DNA of 64,000 nucleotides from Prauserella cavernicola (GCF_016595675.1 NZ_JAENJH010000002.1:1267184-1331183), one strand, 5' to 3'. Positions 43,395 to 53,242 are shown, counted from the stretch's first letter. Numbers and translations are program-made. The notes: generated by a model from the letters alone, not told the origin.

Positions 43395-43757
43395 TCAGTA
43401 CTTGCTCATGGTCCAGCGGAGCGAGTCATCGGTCGTCACCTGGGTGTTCCCGTCGCTGAAGGTGTTCAGCACCCTCGACTTGGTGTCGTTGTCGTCGTGG
43501 GAGAAGTCGAAGATCAGCTGGAAGTCGGTGTCGGCGGCGATGCCGCCGAACTCCATGCAGCTCTGGGGGAACACCTTCGACGACGTGGAGCCGTCCTCGT
43601 ACTCGGCGCTGAGGTTGTACATGGTCGACTCGTTGCACAGCTTGAGTTCGTAGTCGGCCGCGTTCGCGGTGCCCGCGAATCCGACCATCGCCACGCTGAT
43701 CGCTGCGCCGGCGACAGCGGTACCTGCAACAGCCTTGACGCGTTTCGTGAACGACAT
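43395..43757 (-). CDS. Small secreted protein of unknown function
   Basis: A 120-residue protein starting at ATG 43757 after AGAGGA. Residues 1-33 form a Sec signal peptide (MSFTKRVKAVAGTAVAGAAI, cleavage after TANA). The mature 87 residues are acidic and contain two Cys (KLCNEST and PQSCMEF), likely forming one disulfide, with a beta-rich pattern (ADYELKLCNESTMYNLSAEY, DFQLIFDFSHDDND). I do not recognise the family. Confidence 0.78.
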   Translation of the reverse strand: MSFTKRVKAVAGTAVAGAAISVAMVGFAGTANAADYELKLCNESTMYNLSAEYEDGSTSSKVFPQSCMEFGGIAADTDFQLIFDFSHDDNDTKSRVLNTFSDGNTQVTTDDSLRWTMSKY

Positions 43758-43895
43758 GATCGTGTCCTCTGCTCGGAGAATTGGTCGATCGGATGCCGGT
43801 GAGCCTGCCCGTCCACAGTTGGTCTGTACACAGCAGAACCCGGTGTCAGACCGAGGGGACAAAAATATCTACCCTGGAGACTCGATCCGGATCAT

Positions 43896-43948
43896 GCGGT
43901 GAAGGGCACCTTTACTGCATTGAACGCAGTAAAGGTGCCCTTCACCGC
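43896..43948. repeat. Perfect 23-bp palindrome with 7-base loop
   Basis: Bases 43896-43918 are exactly complementary to 43926-43948, around the loop ATTGAAC. The arm starts GCGGTGAAGGGCACC. It lies downstream of the LigD polymerase gene and upstream of the secreted-protein gene. It can act as a terminator for ligD, but such perfect arms also mark a dispersed palindromic element. I recall near-identical copies (encoding the spurious peptide MKGTFTALNAVKVPFT) in many Pseudonocardiaceae genomes. Confidence 0.92.
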
Positions 43949-43972
43949 AGCCGCAGTGGCAGTGGCGGGGTG

Positions 43973-44878
43973 TCAGAGCTTCGGGGGTTCTTCGGTCCGT
44001 AGTGGTGCGAACAGGTCGCCGTGCTCCTCGACGCGTTCCAGTACCTCGTCGGCGGTGAACACCAGGTCGGCGGCGCTCTCGCACTCGGCGACCTCGTCCC
44101 ACAGCAACGGTGTCGACACGGTGGGCTCGGGCCTGGCCCGCAGCGAGTACGGGGCCACCGTGGTCTTCTGAGTGTTGTTCTGGCTCCAGTCGATGAACAC
44201 CTTGTGCGGGCGCAGGTTCTTCGCCATCCGCGACACCACCAGCTCCGGCATCGCCCGCTCCAGCCGCTCGGCGAGCTCCTTGGCATAGGTGCGCGTGCGG
44301 TCGGCCGAGCGCACCCGCACCGGCGCGTAGAGCTGCATTCCCTTGGAGCCGCTCGTCTTCGGGTGTGCCTCGATGCCGTCCTCGGCGAGCTCCTCCCGCA
44401 GTCGCAACGCCACCTCGCAGCACTCGACGATCGTGGCGGGCTCTCCGGGATCGAGGTCGAACACGAGCAGGTCCGGATCGCGCCTGCCGTCACGCGGGCC
44501 GACGGTCCACTGTGGAATGTGCAGTTCGAGGCTCGCGAGGTTGGCCACCCACACCAGGGTGGGCAGGTCCTGCACCAGCGCGTAGTCGGCCTTCTCGGCT
44601 CCGCGCGAGCTGCCGGGGGTCTCGATGCGCACCGTGCGCACCCAGTCCGGCGCGTGCCGCGACACGTTCTTCTCGAAGAACGACGCACCCTCCACGCCGT
44701 CCGGATAGCGCTTGAGTGTCAGCGGCCGGTCCTGGAGGTGTGGCAGCAGCACCGGCGCGATGCGCGCGTAGTAGTCGAGCACCTCGCCCTTGGTGAAGCC
44801 GACCTTCGGGTACAGCACCTTGTCCAGGTTGGACACCCGCATGCGGCGGCCTTCGACGTCGACGAGCGGATCGGTCAC
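43973..44878 (-). CDS. ligD: LigD polymerase (primase-like) domain protein
   Basis: A 301-residue AEP-family polymerase for non-homologous end joining. It starts at GTG 44878, overlapping the ligase stop (GTGA). The core includes VSNLDKVLYPKVGFTKGEVL, PLTLKRYPDGVEGASFFEKN, the catalytic metal motif in LLVFDLDPGEPA (DLD), and KTSGSKGMQLYAPV. It fills gaps and adds ribonucleotides at broken ends. In Mycobacterium LigD these activities are fused to the ligase; here they are encoded by a separate coupled gene. Confidence 0.93.
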   Translation of the reverse strand: MTDPLVDVEGRRMRVSNLDKVLYPKVGFTKGEVLDYYARIAPVLLPHLQDRPLTLKRYPDGVEGASFFEKNVSRHAPDWVRTVRIETPGSSRGAEKADYALVQDLPTLVWVANLASLELHIPQWTVGPRDGRRDPDLLVFDLDPGEPATIVECCEVALRLREELAEDGIEAHPKTSGSKGMQLYAPVRVRSADRTRTYAKELAERLERAMPELVVSRMAKNLRPHKVFIDWSQNNTQKTTVAPYSLRARPEPTVSTPLLWDEVAECESAADLVFTADEVLERVEEHGDLFAPLRTEEPPKL

Positions 44879-46302
44879 GAGCCCAGCTCCTTCGCGTCGA
44901 GGTCCGGCCGCAGCCCTCGCCAGGCGGGTGCGCGCAGCCTGCCGTCCTCCGTCCAGTCCTTGAACACGACCTCGCCCACCAGCGTGGGGCTCACCCAGTG
45001 GGCGCCCTTGGCTCGTTCCTTCGGCACCTCGTCGGCGAACGGCGGAGTCGTTCGCTCCAGCTCGCGCAGCATCGCCAGCAGCTCCCGCAGCATGTCCTCG
45101 GTGAACCCGGAGCCGACCTGGCCGATGTAGCGGAGGCCGCCGTCGTAGGGCAGGCCGAGCATGAGCGAGCCGAACGTGTCCGACCGCTTGCCCTCGCCGG
45201 GTCGCCAGCCGCCGATCACCGCGTCGAGCGTGCGCAGTTCCGTGATCTTGAGCCAGTCGTCGCTGCGCTTGCCCGGCGCGTAGCGCGAGTCGGCCCGTTT
45301 GGCTATGACGCCTTCGAGGTCCTGCTCGCCCGCGGCGGCGACCACCGCTGCGCCCTCGCCCGTGAAGCTCGGCGAGACCTGCCAGTGCGCGCCGCCCAGC
45401 TCCAGTCCGGTCAGCAGTTCGCGACGTCGCGTGTAGGGCAGGTCGAGCAATGAGCGGCCGTCGAGGTGCAGCAGATCGAACACCAGGTACGTCACCGGCT
45501 GGTGCTTCGACAGGGCCCGTGCGCGCTGCTCGCCGGCGTGCATCCGGGCCTGCAGGGCCTTGAAGCTCGGCCGCCCTTCGCGCAGCGCGACGATCTCGCC
45601 GTCGAGCCATGCCTGTGCGCTGCCGAGCTGCTCACCGAGGCCGCGCAGCTCGGGATAGGTGGTGCTGATGTCGCCGCCGCGCCGGGAGAACAGCGTCGCC
45701 CTGCCGCCCTCCACCCTGGCGAGCGCGCGCACGCCGTCCCATTTGAACTCGTAGGCCCAGTCGTCGTCCTCGGCGGCCGACGGCAGGCGGCCGGAGACGG
45801 CCAGCATGGGCGCGACCAGCTCCGGCAGCGGCTCCCAGCCGGGGTCCTGCGGCGGGCCCTTGCGGATCACCTGCCACTGTTCCCCACTGCGGAAGAAGAC
45901 GAAGTGGCCCTGGGCCCGCTCGCCGTGCAGCACCACCGACACCTCGCGCTCGGACCACTTGAGCGTCTCGTAGGTGCCGCTGTCCCAGATGGTCATCCGG
46001 CCCGCGCCGTACTCGCCCTTCGGGATGTCACCGGAGAACGTGGCGTACTCCAGCGGGTGGTCCTCGGTGTGCACGGCGAGCCGGAGCGTGCCCTGCTCGA
46101 CGGGAAGGCCCTTGGGTACGGCCCACGACACCAGCACGCCGTCGCGTTCGAGCCGCACGTCCCAGTGCAGGCGGCGAGCGTGGTGCTCGTGGATGACGAA
46201 CGTGTCGTCGTCACCGTGGGGCACCACGTCGCCCTCCGGCAGCGGTTCGGGCGTGCGGCCCGCCCGCCGTTTGCGCCGGTACTCGTCGAGTCTCGACCCC
46301 AT
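44875..46302 (-). CDS. ligD: LigD phosphoesterase and ATP-dependent DNA ligase
   Basis: A 475-residue protein. Residues 30-150 are the 3'-phosphoesterase domain, with the His/Asp metal residues in FVIHEHHARRLHWDVRLERD and FSGDIPKGEYGAGRMTIWD. Residues 175-475 are the ATP-dependent ligase: motif I EFKWDGVRALAR with the adenylated Lys, motif III YLVFDLLHLDG, motif IV LEGVIAKRADSRY, motif V DDWLKI and the OB-fold end. It seals ends in NHEJ after processing by the coupled polymerase gene. No Ku gene is in the window. Confidence 0.94.
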   Translation of the reverse strand: MGSRLDEYRRKRRAGRTPEPLPEGDVVPHGDDDTFVIHEHHARRLHWDVRLERDGVLVSWAVPKGLPVEQGTLRLAVHTEDHPLEYATFSGDIPKGEYGAGRMTIWDSGTYETLKWSEREVSVVLHGERAQGHFVFFRSGEQWQVIRKGPPQDPGWEPLPELVAPMLAVSGRLPSAAEDDDWAYEFKWDGVRALARVEGGRATLFSRRGGDISTTYPELRGLGEQLGSAQAWLDGEIVALREGRPSFKALQARMHAGEQRARALSKHQPVTYLVFDLLHLDGRSLLDLPYTRRRELLTGLELGGAHWQVSPSFTGEGAAVVAAAGEQDLEGVIAKRADSRYAPGKRSDDWLKITELRTLDAVIGGWRPGEGKRSDTFGSLMLGLPYDGGLRYIGQVGSGFTEDMLRELLAMLRELERTTPPFADEVPKERAKGAHWVSPTLVGEVVFKDWTEDGRLRAPAWRGLRPDLDAKELGS

Positions 46303-46334
46303 GGTTCAGGGTCTACCCGATCGAGCCGCTCCGG

Positions 46335-49300
46335 TCACCCGGTGACGGACTCGACGAGCACCGTGCCGCTGCCGATCCGCAGGTCGTCCGGGGTGCGGAC
46401 GGTGACCAGTCCGCGCAGGACCCTGCCCTCGCCGGGCTGCCCCTCGGCCGTGACCTCGGCGGGCACCGTCCACGTCGTGCCCGTCGGCCTCGGCGCGTCG
46501 CTGTCGTCCACGGCGATCGAGCCGAACGCGGGGTTGGCGAAGAGGTCGAGGTAGTCGAACTCCGTCGAACCCGAGGGCACGGCGTAGCCGTCGATCTCGA
46601 CGCGCCACGCGCCGGCCGCCGGGTTCGGGATCGTCACCGACTCCTCGGAGTCACCGCCAGCGCTGAGCCCGGCGAGCGAGCACGTCCCACTCGTGCAGTC
46701 GTACACGAGCAGGTCGAGGTCGGCGCCGCCGTCGGAGGTGTTGCCGATCGTCGCGGTCAGCGCCGTCGAGTCCGGCGTCACCCGCACGTCGTAGCTCTGC
46801 GTCTCGCCCTCGCCGATCGAAGGCCTCGCCACGTGTGCGCTGTCGAGCGCCCCGCCGGTGAGCCGCCCGGTGAACTCGCCGAGCGTGCTGGTGACGGTGT
46901 ACTCACGGGCGACGGCAGTGCCCTGGGCGGCCTCGTCGATGACGTCGGGATCGGGGCTGACCGTGGTGCCCTGCGCCGCGAACGTCAGCGCCCACGGCAC
47001 CTCGGCGGCGTCGGACGTGCGCCGCGCCTCGAGCACGATCTCCCACACGCCCGGCATCGGGTCGGTCGCCGCCCTGCTGGTCGGCGAGCCCGTGGGGCAG
47101 CCCGCTCCGGCGTCGGGGTTGTAGCAGTTGACCGACGACGTCGGGTCCACCGGAACGCCGGTGGGGTCGTAGCGCACGAACCGCGCCTGGCCCGCGCCCG
47201 GCTCTTCTCCACCCGCGTCGAGGTCGACCTGCAGCGAGCTGGTGCCCTCCGGCACCCGCACGAAGACGCTCGTGGCCTGATTGCGCTGGATCGTGCCCGA
47301 CGCGCTGCCCACGAAACCGCCGTCCTCGGTGAGGTCGTACGGCGCGAACACGGTGTTCATGGTCATGACGTCGATGCCCGTCGTGCGGGGGTCGTCCAGC
47401 CGCAGCACCGCCGAGTGCGAACCCGCGGTCTTCGGGTTGACGCGCACGTCGAACGTCACGGGCTTGTTCAGCGGCAACCGCACGGTGCGGGCCGAGGAGA
47501 ACGTGCCGTCGTTGCCGACCCAGCCGGCCCGGTAGTTCACGGTGAGCCGCGAGCCCGTGGTCCTGGTGAGCGTGTAGGTCCGCGTGTAGGCCTTGCCCAC
47601 CGTCACACCCTCGCGGTCGTGGATGCCCACACCGGTGTTCGGCGTCTCGAGCTGTCCGGAGAGGACCGTGCTCACCGGCACCGACGTGGTCACCTCGTGC
47701 ACGCCGGGCCCACGCAACGCGGTGAGTGCCCGGAAGGTGTCGATCAGGCCCGCGCCCTGCGCGTTGGCGTCGATGCCGTCGATGAACCGCGAGGTCGACG
47801 TCAGTGCCGAGCGCAGTGCCGTCACCGGAGGCCGCTCACCGCGGTGCAGGCCCTTGTAGGCGCTGACGAGCAGCGCGGCCGCGCCGGTCGCCTGCGGCGC
47901 CGCCATCGAGGTGCCGTTGAGCATCCCGTACCCGGCCGGCAGCTCGTAGGTGCCCGGGACGGGCTCCGGCGCCTGCCAGCGCGGGATCGCCGAGATCGCG
48001 GCGCCGGGCGCCACGAGGTCGGGCTTGAACCCGCCGTCCTCACGCGGACCGCGCGACGAGAACGGGTGCAGCGACTCGGCGACGGGGGACTCGGAACCGT
48101 AGTTCGACAGCCACGTGTCGTCGGTGATGTAGGAACCCACGCTCACCGCGTCGGTCGCCACCGAGGGGTCGCCGACCGAGTTCGCGCCCGCGCCGCTGTT
48201 GCCAGCCGAGATGAACAGCTGCACGTTGTAGGTGTCGATCACGCGGTTGTAGAGCTCGGCGCGCGCGTTGTTGCCGTCGTTGAGCGCGGGCAGGCCGCCG
48301 ATCGAGATGTTCACGACGTCCGCGCCGTTCTCGGCCGCGTAGACCACGCCGTCGATCAGGCCGCTCGACGTGCACGACGGCGTGGACAGGCACACCTTCA
48401 CCGACATCACCTCTGCGCCGGGAGCGGCGCCGTCCATCCGGCCGCCGAAGAGGTCGTTGCCCGCGGCGATACCGGCGACGTGCGAGCCGTGCGCGGCGCC
48501 CGCGATGCCGATGTTGACGTAGCCGGGCTTGTCGGTCTGCACCACGAACGCCACGCGCTCGGCGACGCCGGTCGCCGGGTTGTCGACGCCGAGGTGGCCG
48601 ACGTCGTGGTTCACGGAGTAGTCGATCATCGGGTTCTCGTCGGTGAAGTCACCGTCGCCGTCGAGATCGACGCGCACCTGCTTGGACTCGGTGTCCTGCA
48701 GCACGCCCCAGCTGTCGTCGGAGTCGCCGTCGCGGTTGACGTCGCCGCCGGTCTCGCTGGCCGCAGTGCCGAGATCGCCCGCGGTCTCCGAGAACACGCC
48801 GAACGTGAACGAGCCATCCGGCGCCGTCCACTGCCTGCCCTGTGCCGAGAACGCGCCCGAGTAGGTCTGCTCCGACATCGGCACCCACGTGCCGTCGCCC
48901 GAGGTGGGCGAGTTGGCCGTGTACCAGTCGACGATCTTGCGCTTGCCCGTGCTGGTCTTCGCCAGCGCCGGGTGGTCGAGGTCGACACCCGAGTCGAGCA
49001 CGGCGACCGTGGTGCCGCGGCCGTCCCAGAACGGGAACGTCCGCGCGAACTGCGCTGCCTTGATGTCGCCGGTGGGCAGGTATGGATTCACCTTCGGGGT
49101 GTTGCGATCCGGTGCCGGCTGCGGCAGCGGGTCGGTCGCGCCGACGGGAGCGGGCTCGTCGCGTGCGATGAGCCCGTCGACGTCCACCGCGTCCACCGAG
49201 CGGAGCTTCGGAGCACGCTCCGCCTCCTCGATGGGCACGGTGACCTTGAGGTAGTCCAGGTCGTCGTTGGCGGAACGGACCACGCCGCCCAGCGACCGGA

Positions 49301-49541
49301 GCTCACCCGCGGCGGCGTCGGCGCGCCCTCGCTGCGCCGCGACGAGCAGGGTGACCTCCGACTTCCCGGCCTGCTCCGCCTGCTCGAGCAACCGGAGGTC
49401 CTCGTTGTCGAGCACCTCCTGCTCACCGGGTGGTGGTGCGGGTGGTTGGGCCAGTGCCTGCGGGGCACTGAACCCGAGCGAACTCACGGCCACGACCATC
49501 GCCGCGATCCCCGTGCGTCTCCACCAACGTCGTCCAGTCAC
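46335..49541 (-). CDS. Large secreted subtilisin-like serine protease (S8)
   Basis: A 1068-residue exported protease starting at GTG 49541, seven bases after GGGAGGT. A signal peptide covers residues 1-31, then an inhibitor-like propeptide (about 55-125). The catalytic triad is Asp183 (VAVLDSGVDLDHPAL), His351 (AHGSHVAGIAAGND) and Ser545 (LNGTSMAAPQATG). Between Asp and His lies an insert of about 165 residues with calcium-loop-like stretches (NRDGDSDD, DLDGDGDFTDEN). Residues 650-1068 are beta-sandwich and pre-peptidase-type C-terminal domains. It probably degrades extracellular protein. Confidence 0.93.
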   Translation of the reverse strand: MTGRRWWRRTGIAAMVVAVSSLGFSAPQALAQPPAPPPGEQEVLDNEDLRLLEQAEQAGKSEVTLLVAAQRGRADAAAGELRSLGGVVRSANDDLDYLKVTVPIEEAERAPKLRSVDAVDVDGLIARDEPAPVGATDPLPQPAPDRNTPKVNPYLPTGDIKAAQFARTFPFWDGRGTTVAVLDSGVDLDHPALAKTSTGKRKIVDWYTANSPTSGDGTWVPMSEQTYSGAFSAQGRQWTAPDGSFTFGVFSETAGDLGTAASETGGDVNRDGDSDDSWGVLQDTESKQVRVDLDGDGDFTDENPMIDYSVNHDVGHLGVDNPATGVAERVAFVVQTDKPGYVNIGIAGAAHGSHVAGIAAGNDLFGGRMDGAAPGAEVMSVKVCLSTPSCTSSGLIDGVVYAAENGADVVNISIGGLPALNDGNNARAELYNRVIDTYNVQLFISAGNSGAGANSVGDPSVATDAVSVGSYITDDTWLSNYGSESPVAESLHPFSSRGPREDGGFKPDLVAPGAAISAIPRWQAPEPVPGTYELPAGYGMLNGTSMAAPQATGAAALLVSAYKGLHRGERPPVTALRSALTSTSRFIDGIDANAQGAGLIDTFRALTALRGPGVHEVTTSVPVSTVLSGQLETPNTGVGIHDREGVTVGKAYTRTYTLTRTTGSRLTVNYRAGWVGNDGTFSSARTVRLPLNKPVTFDVRVNPKTAGSHSAVLRLDDPRTTGIDVMTMNTVFAPYDLTEDGGFVGSASGTIQRNQATSVFVRVPEGTSSLQVDLDAGGEEPGAGQARFVRYDPTGVPVDPTSSVNCYNPDAGAGCPTGSPTSRAATDPMPGVWEIVLEARRTSDAAEVPWALTFAAQGTTVSPDPDVIDEAAQGTAVAREYTVTSTLGEFTGRLTGGALDSAHVARPSIGEGETQSYDVRVTPDSTALTATIGNTSDGGADLDLLVYDCTSGTCSLAGLSAGGDSEESVTIPNPAAGAWRVEIDGYAVPSGSTEFDYLDLFANPAFGSIAVDDSDAPRPTGTTWTVPAEVTAEGQPGEGRVLRGLVTVRTPDDLRIGSGTVLVESVTG

Positions 49542-49787
49542 TGCTTCGACCTCCCGCCAGCGCGATGCTCCGACCATCTGCGCGAGGCTCACAAACGTTT
49601 CACATCCGGAGCGAGCGGCCCGAAAATTCCGACTTTCGTAGGGTTGGCCGGGATTGTTGCCAAGTGCCCACTCCCGGCCTGTGGGAGGGCCGATGATCAT
49701 GGGCGTGTCCCTGCGACACGGCGGTCCGCGTTCGAAAGGATGTTCGACGCTCCCAGTCCCCGTGTCCCCCTGGAGGATCGCCCGCCC

Positions 49788-50573
49788 ATGATGGGTCGTA
49801 CCCACGCGCTCACCGGCTGGTGCGCCGGTCTCGCCGTCGCGCCGCTCGCCGGTGTCGACACGCTCGCGCAGGCACTGGTGTTCGCCGCGACGACGGCCGG
49901 CTTCGCGCTGCTGCCGGACCTCGACCACCCCGGCGCGAGGGCCTCGAAGCTGCTCGGGCCGGTCACCGGAGGGCTGTCGTGGTTGCTGCGCAAGGCCTCC
50001 GGGGCGCTGTACCAGGTCACCAAGGGCCCGCGCGACGAGAAGGGCAAGGGCACCCACCGGCACCTGTCCCACACCGTGCTGTTCGCCGCGGTGCTCGGGT
50101 TCGCCACGGCGGCGGGTACGGAGGCGGGTGGCCCGTGGGCGGTGGCCGGGGTCGTGCTGTTCGGCCTGCTGCTGGCCGAGGACGCGCTCGGTGACTGGCT
50201 GCTGCCGGTGTCCGGCGGCGCCGTGATCTGGTGGGTCTACGAGAACAACCCGAACGCGCTCGCTCAGCTCGAGGGCGTCACCGGCCTGCTCGGCATCGCC
50301 GTGGCGCTGGGCTGTGTGACGCACTGCCTCGGCGACGCGCTCACCGAGTCCGGGTGCCCGTTCCTGTTCCCGCTGCCCATCGCGGGTGAGACCTGGTACG
50401 AGCTGCGCCCGCCGAGCTGGCTGCGGTTCCGCACCGGCAAGGGCGTGGAGAACAGGCTGATCTTCCCGGTCTTCTCGGTGCTCGCGGTCTTGCTGATCCC
50501 GGGTGTGTGGACGGCGGTCGCCGGGTTCGTGCTGGACGTCGTGGACGGCGCCACGGTGGAGGCGGAGAGCTGA
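49788..50573 (+). CDS. Membrane-bound metal-dependent hydrolase (YdjM-like)
   Basis: A 261-residue protein starting at ATG 49788, with GGAGG 11 bases upstream; the next codon is also ATG. His residues typical of the family are seen in MMGRTHALTGWCAG, LLPDLDHPGARAS, GTHRHLSHTVLF and VTHCLGDALTESGC. There are four to five hydrophobic segments. The family (PF04307) contains LexA-regulated inner-membrane proteins of unknown substrate. The 246-base gap before it is a divergent promoter region shared with the subtilase. Confidence 0.88.
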   Translation: MMGRTHALTGWCAGLAVAPLAGVDTLAQALVFAATTAGFALLPDLDHPGARASKLLGPVTGGLSWLLRKASGALYQVTKGPRDEKGKGTHRHLSHTVLFAAVLGFATAAGTEAGGPWAVAGVVLFGLLLAEDALGDWLLPVSGGAVIWWVYENNPNALAQLEGVTGLLGIAVALGCVTHCLGDALTESGCPFLFPLPIAGETWYELRPPSWLRFRTGKGVENRLIFPVFSVLAVLLIPGVWTAVAGFVLDVVDGATVEAES

Positions 50574-50604
50574 CCGGCCGGGAGGCCCGGCCGGTCGCCC
50601 TCGC

Positions 50605-51966
50605 TCAGTGATCCCTGATCCGCCAGGCGACGAGGCCCGCGGCGACGAGTCCCGCCGTGGCGAGCGTGCAGCTCACGACGAACGGGTCGAAGCCAGCCAG
50701 CGCGGGTGCGAACCCGATGCCGACGTAGAGCGTGACTCCCGCCGAGCCGCCGAGCTGGTCGGAGGCGCGCTGGATGCCGGAGGCGACGCCCGCGTCGTCA
50801 CCGGTCACCCCGCTGACGGCCGCGTACTGGAGCCCGACGAGGCCGAAGCCCATGCCAGCGGCGATCAGCACCATCGCGGGGATCGTGCCCGCCACACCCG
50901 AGCCGACGGGGATCGCCACGAGCCCGGCCGCGGTGAGCCCGATGCCGAGAACCGCGCAGGTGCGCGCTCCCCACCGGCCCGCGACGCGCGGTACGAAGGT
51001 CGCCGCTGCCACGAGCACGACCGCGAGCGGCAGCAGCGCGAGTCCCGCCGCGAACGGCGTGAGGCCCTCGCGTTGCTGGAGCTGGAAGGTCAGCAGCAGG
51101 AACGACGTCGACAACGCGCCGCTGAGCAACGCCGTGGCGATGTTGGCGAGCACCCTCGTGCGGTTGCGGAAGAACGACGGTGGGATCACCGGGTCGGAGG
51201 CGCGGCGTTCCACGCGCACGAACGCCACGCCAGCGATCAGCGCGCCGGCCAGCGCCGCCGCCGAGAGCCACGGACTTCCGCCGCCTTCCCCGCCCTCGAT
51301 GATCCCGAAGACGAGCAGCAGCGGGGTCAGTGTGAGCAGTGCCGAGCCGGGCAGGTCGAGCGGTGTGCGCTCGCGCGGCGGTTCGGCAGGCACGAGCACG
51401 GTGACCGCCACCAGCACGAGCACGACGAACGGCACGCTGATGAGGAATATCCACCGCCACCCGAACAGTTCGGTGATCACGCCCGAGAGCACGAAGCCCA
51501 GTACCAGGCCCGTGCTCGCGACGGCGGCCCACACGCTCAGCGCGCGGGTGCGGCGCGGCCCTTCGGGGAACGTCAGGACGATCGCCGCCATCGCCGCGGG
51601 CAGCGCGAGCGCCTCGCCGACGCCCTGCAGCATCCGAGCCGCGATCAGCAGCGGATACGTCGGGGCGAGCCCGGCCAGCAGCGAGGCCGCACCGAACACG
51701 GCCGCGCCCGTGAGCAGGACCCGACGTCTGCCGAGCAGGTCGCCGAGCCTGCCGCCGAACATCAGCAGGCCACCTCCCGCGACGGTGTAGCCGACCACGA
51801 CCCAGGTCAGCTGGCGCGGGCCGACCCCGAAGTCGGCGCCGATCGAGGGCAGGGCGATGTTGACCACGGTGACGTCGACCGCGATCAGGAACTGCAAAAG
51901 GGACAGTGAGCCGAGGAGGAACCACGGCCGCAGCCGCGAGGTCCCGGGTTGGATGTCCTGGTGCAA
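50605..51966 (-). CDS. DHA2-family MFS drug efflux transporter
   Basis: A 453-residue transporter with 14 predicted helices. The start is uncertain: I use TTG 51966 after GGAG, just before the first helix; an ATG at 52125 would add 53 polar residues. DHA2 features include SLLQFLIAVDVTVVNIALPS (motif D1), MFGGRLGDLLGRRRVLLTGA (motif A), and GLVLGFVLSGVITE (motif C of exporters). It could export a drug or, given its proximity, the siderophore made by the operon at 54-62 kb; neither is shown. It is divergent from acdS. Confidence 0.85.
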   Translation of the reverse strand: MHQDIQPGTSRLRPWFLLGSLSLLQFLIAVDVTVVNIALPSIGADFGVGPRQLTWVVVGYTVAGGGLLMFGGRLGDLLGRRRVLLTGAAVFGAASLLAGLAPTYPLLIAARMLQGVGEALALPAAMAAIVLTFPEGPRRTRALSVWAAVASTGLVLGFVLSGVITELFGWRWIFLISVPFVVLVLVAVTVLVPAEPPRERTPLDLPGSALLTLTPLLLVFGIIEGGEGGGSPWLSAAALAGALIAGVAFVRVERRASDPVIPPSFFRNRTRVLANIATALLSGALSTSFLLLTFQLQQREGLTPFAAGLALLPLAVVLVAAATFVPRVAGRWGARTCAVLGIGLTAAGLVAIPVGSGVAGTIPAMVLIAAGMGFGLVGLQYAAVSGVTGDDAGVASGIQRASDQLGGSAGVTLYVGIGFAPALAGFDPFVVSCTLATAGLVAAGLVAWRIRDH

Positions 51967-52055
51967 GGTTGTGCTCCGTCGCTCGAGAAGATTCCGAGCA
52001 GCACTACGAAGGCCGCTCCGGTCAGGACGAAGCGGCGGAGAAGATACGCGAAGGT

Positions 52056-52077
52056 GCTCCGCCGCTAGTGGCGGAGC
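52056..52077. other. Hairpin in the acdS / efflux-pump divergent region
   Basis: GCTCCGCC and GGCGGAGC form a perfect 8-bp stem with a 6-base loop in the 226-base gap. It lies about 90 bp upstream of the efflux-pump start on that strand, where it could form in the leader RNA, and 115 bp before acdS. No T-run follows. Confidence 0.4.
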
Positions 52078-52192
52078 GTCCGGGTCACGGCGATGGCCGC
52101 AGCGCAAGCGCAAGACATGTTTCACAGGTTAACAGGGCGTCAGGAGCCGTACGCTTGCGTTCAGCCGTGTTGGCCGAAGATCGGAGAATCCC

Positions 52193-53203
52193 TTGTCGCT
52201 GAACGACTTCGAGCGTTACCCGTTGCTGTTCGGGCCCTCGCCGGTGCACGAGCTGGAGCGGCTGGGAGCCCAGCTCGGCGGCGCCGCGGTGTGGGCCAAG
52301 CGCGAGGACTGCAACTCCGGCATCGCCTACGGCGGCAACAAGACCCGCAAGCTCGAGTACCTGGTGGCCGACGCGCTGGCCCAGGGCTGCGACACGCTCG
52401 TGTCGATCGGCGGCGTGCAGTCCAACCACACCCGCCAGGTCGCCGCGGTCGCCGCGCGGGCAGGGCTCAAGTGCGTGCTGGTGCAGGAGAGCTGGGTCGA
52501 CTGGCCCGACGCCGTGTACGACAAGGTCGGCAACATCCTGCTGTCGCGGCTGGCGGGCGCCGACGTGCGCTTGGTGAAGTCCGGGTTCGGCATCGAGTTC
52601 AAGGACAGCTGGCGGCAGGCGATCGCCGACATCGAGGAGGCGGGCGGCACGCCCTACGCGATCCCCGCGGGCGCCTCCGACCACCGGCTCGGCGGGCTGG
52701 GCTTCGCGAACTGGGCGTTCGAGGTCGCCGAGCAGGAACGGCAGCTCGGCGTCTTCTTCGACACCGTGGTGGTGTGCTCGGTGACGGGCAGCACGCAGGC
52801 CGGGATGGTGGCCGGGTTCGCCGCGCTCGGCGGCAGGCCGCGGAGGGTGCTGGGCATCGACGGCTCGGCCAAGCCGGAGCAGACGTGGGACCAGGTGGCC
52901 AGGATCGCGCGCGCCACCGCGTCGCTGATCGGTGTCGAGCGCGAGCTCGCCGACGACGAGATCCTGCTCGACGACCGCTACCACGCGGGCACCTACGGCA
53001 TCCCCGACGAGTCCACTGTGGAGGCCATGAAGCTCGCCGCCCGCACCGAGGGCATGATCACCGACCCGGTGTACGAGGGCAAGTCCATGGCAGGTCTGAT
53101 CGACCTCGTGAGGCGGGGGGAGATCGTGAAGGACTCCACGGTGCTCTACGCGCACCTCGGCGGGCAGCCCGCGCTGAACGGCTACAGCGCGATCATCGAC
53201 TAG
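52193..53203 (+). CDS. acdS: 1-aminocyclopropane-1-carboxylate deaminase
   Basis: A 336-residue PLP enzyme that splits ACC, the plant ethylene precursor, into alpha-ketobutyrate and ammonia. It starts at TTG 52193 after CGGAG. The PLP Lys50 is in [11 protein letters not shown], and [18 protein letters not shown] binds the cofactor phosphate region. The residues that separate true ACC deaminases from D-cysteine desulfhydrases are kept: Glu in [11 protein letters not shown] and Leu in [14 protein letters not shown]. Length is exactly typical. Its presence suggests a plant- or soil-associated life. Confidence 0.93.
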   Translation: MSLNDFERYPLLFGPSPVHELERLGAQLGGAAVWAKREDCNSGIAYGGNKTRKLEYLVADALAQGCDTLVSIGGVQSNHTRQVAAVAARAGLKCVLVQESWVDWPDAVYDKVGNILLSRLAGADVRLVKSGFGIEFKDSWRQAIADIEEAGGTPYAIPAGASDHRLGGLGFANWAFEVAEQERQLGVFFDTVVVCSVTGSTQAGMVAGFAALGGRPRRVLGIDGSAKPEQTWDQVARIARATASLIGVERELADDEILLDDRYHAGTYGIPDESTVEAMKLAARTEGMITDPVYEGKSMAGLIDLVRRGEIVKDSTVLYAHLGGQPALNGYSAIID

Positions 53204-53242
53204 CGCGTACCGGCATCGGCCTCGCCGCCGTGCGCGGCCGAC

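Noticed and set aside
46833..50573. A 1246-codon open frame antisense to the subtilase gene
   Set aside because: It is a high-GC shadow frame. Only its last 261 codons, from ATG 49788, have protein-like composition and family motifs.
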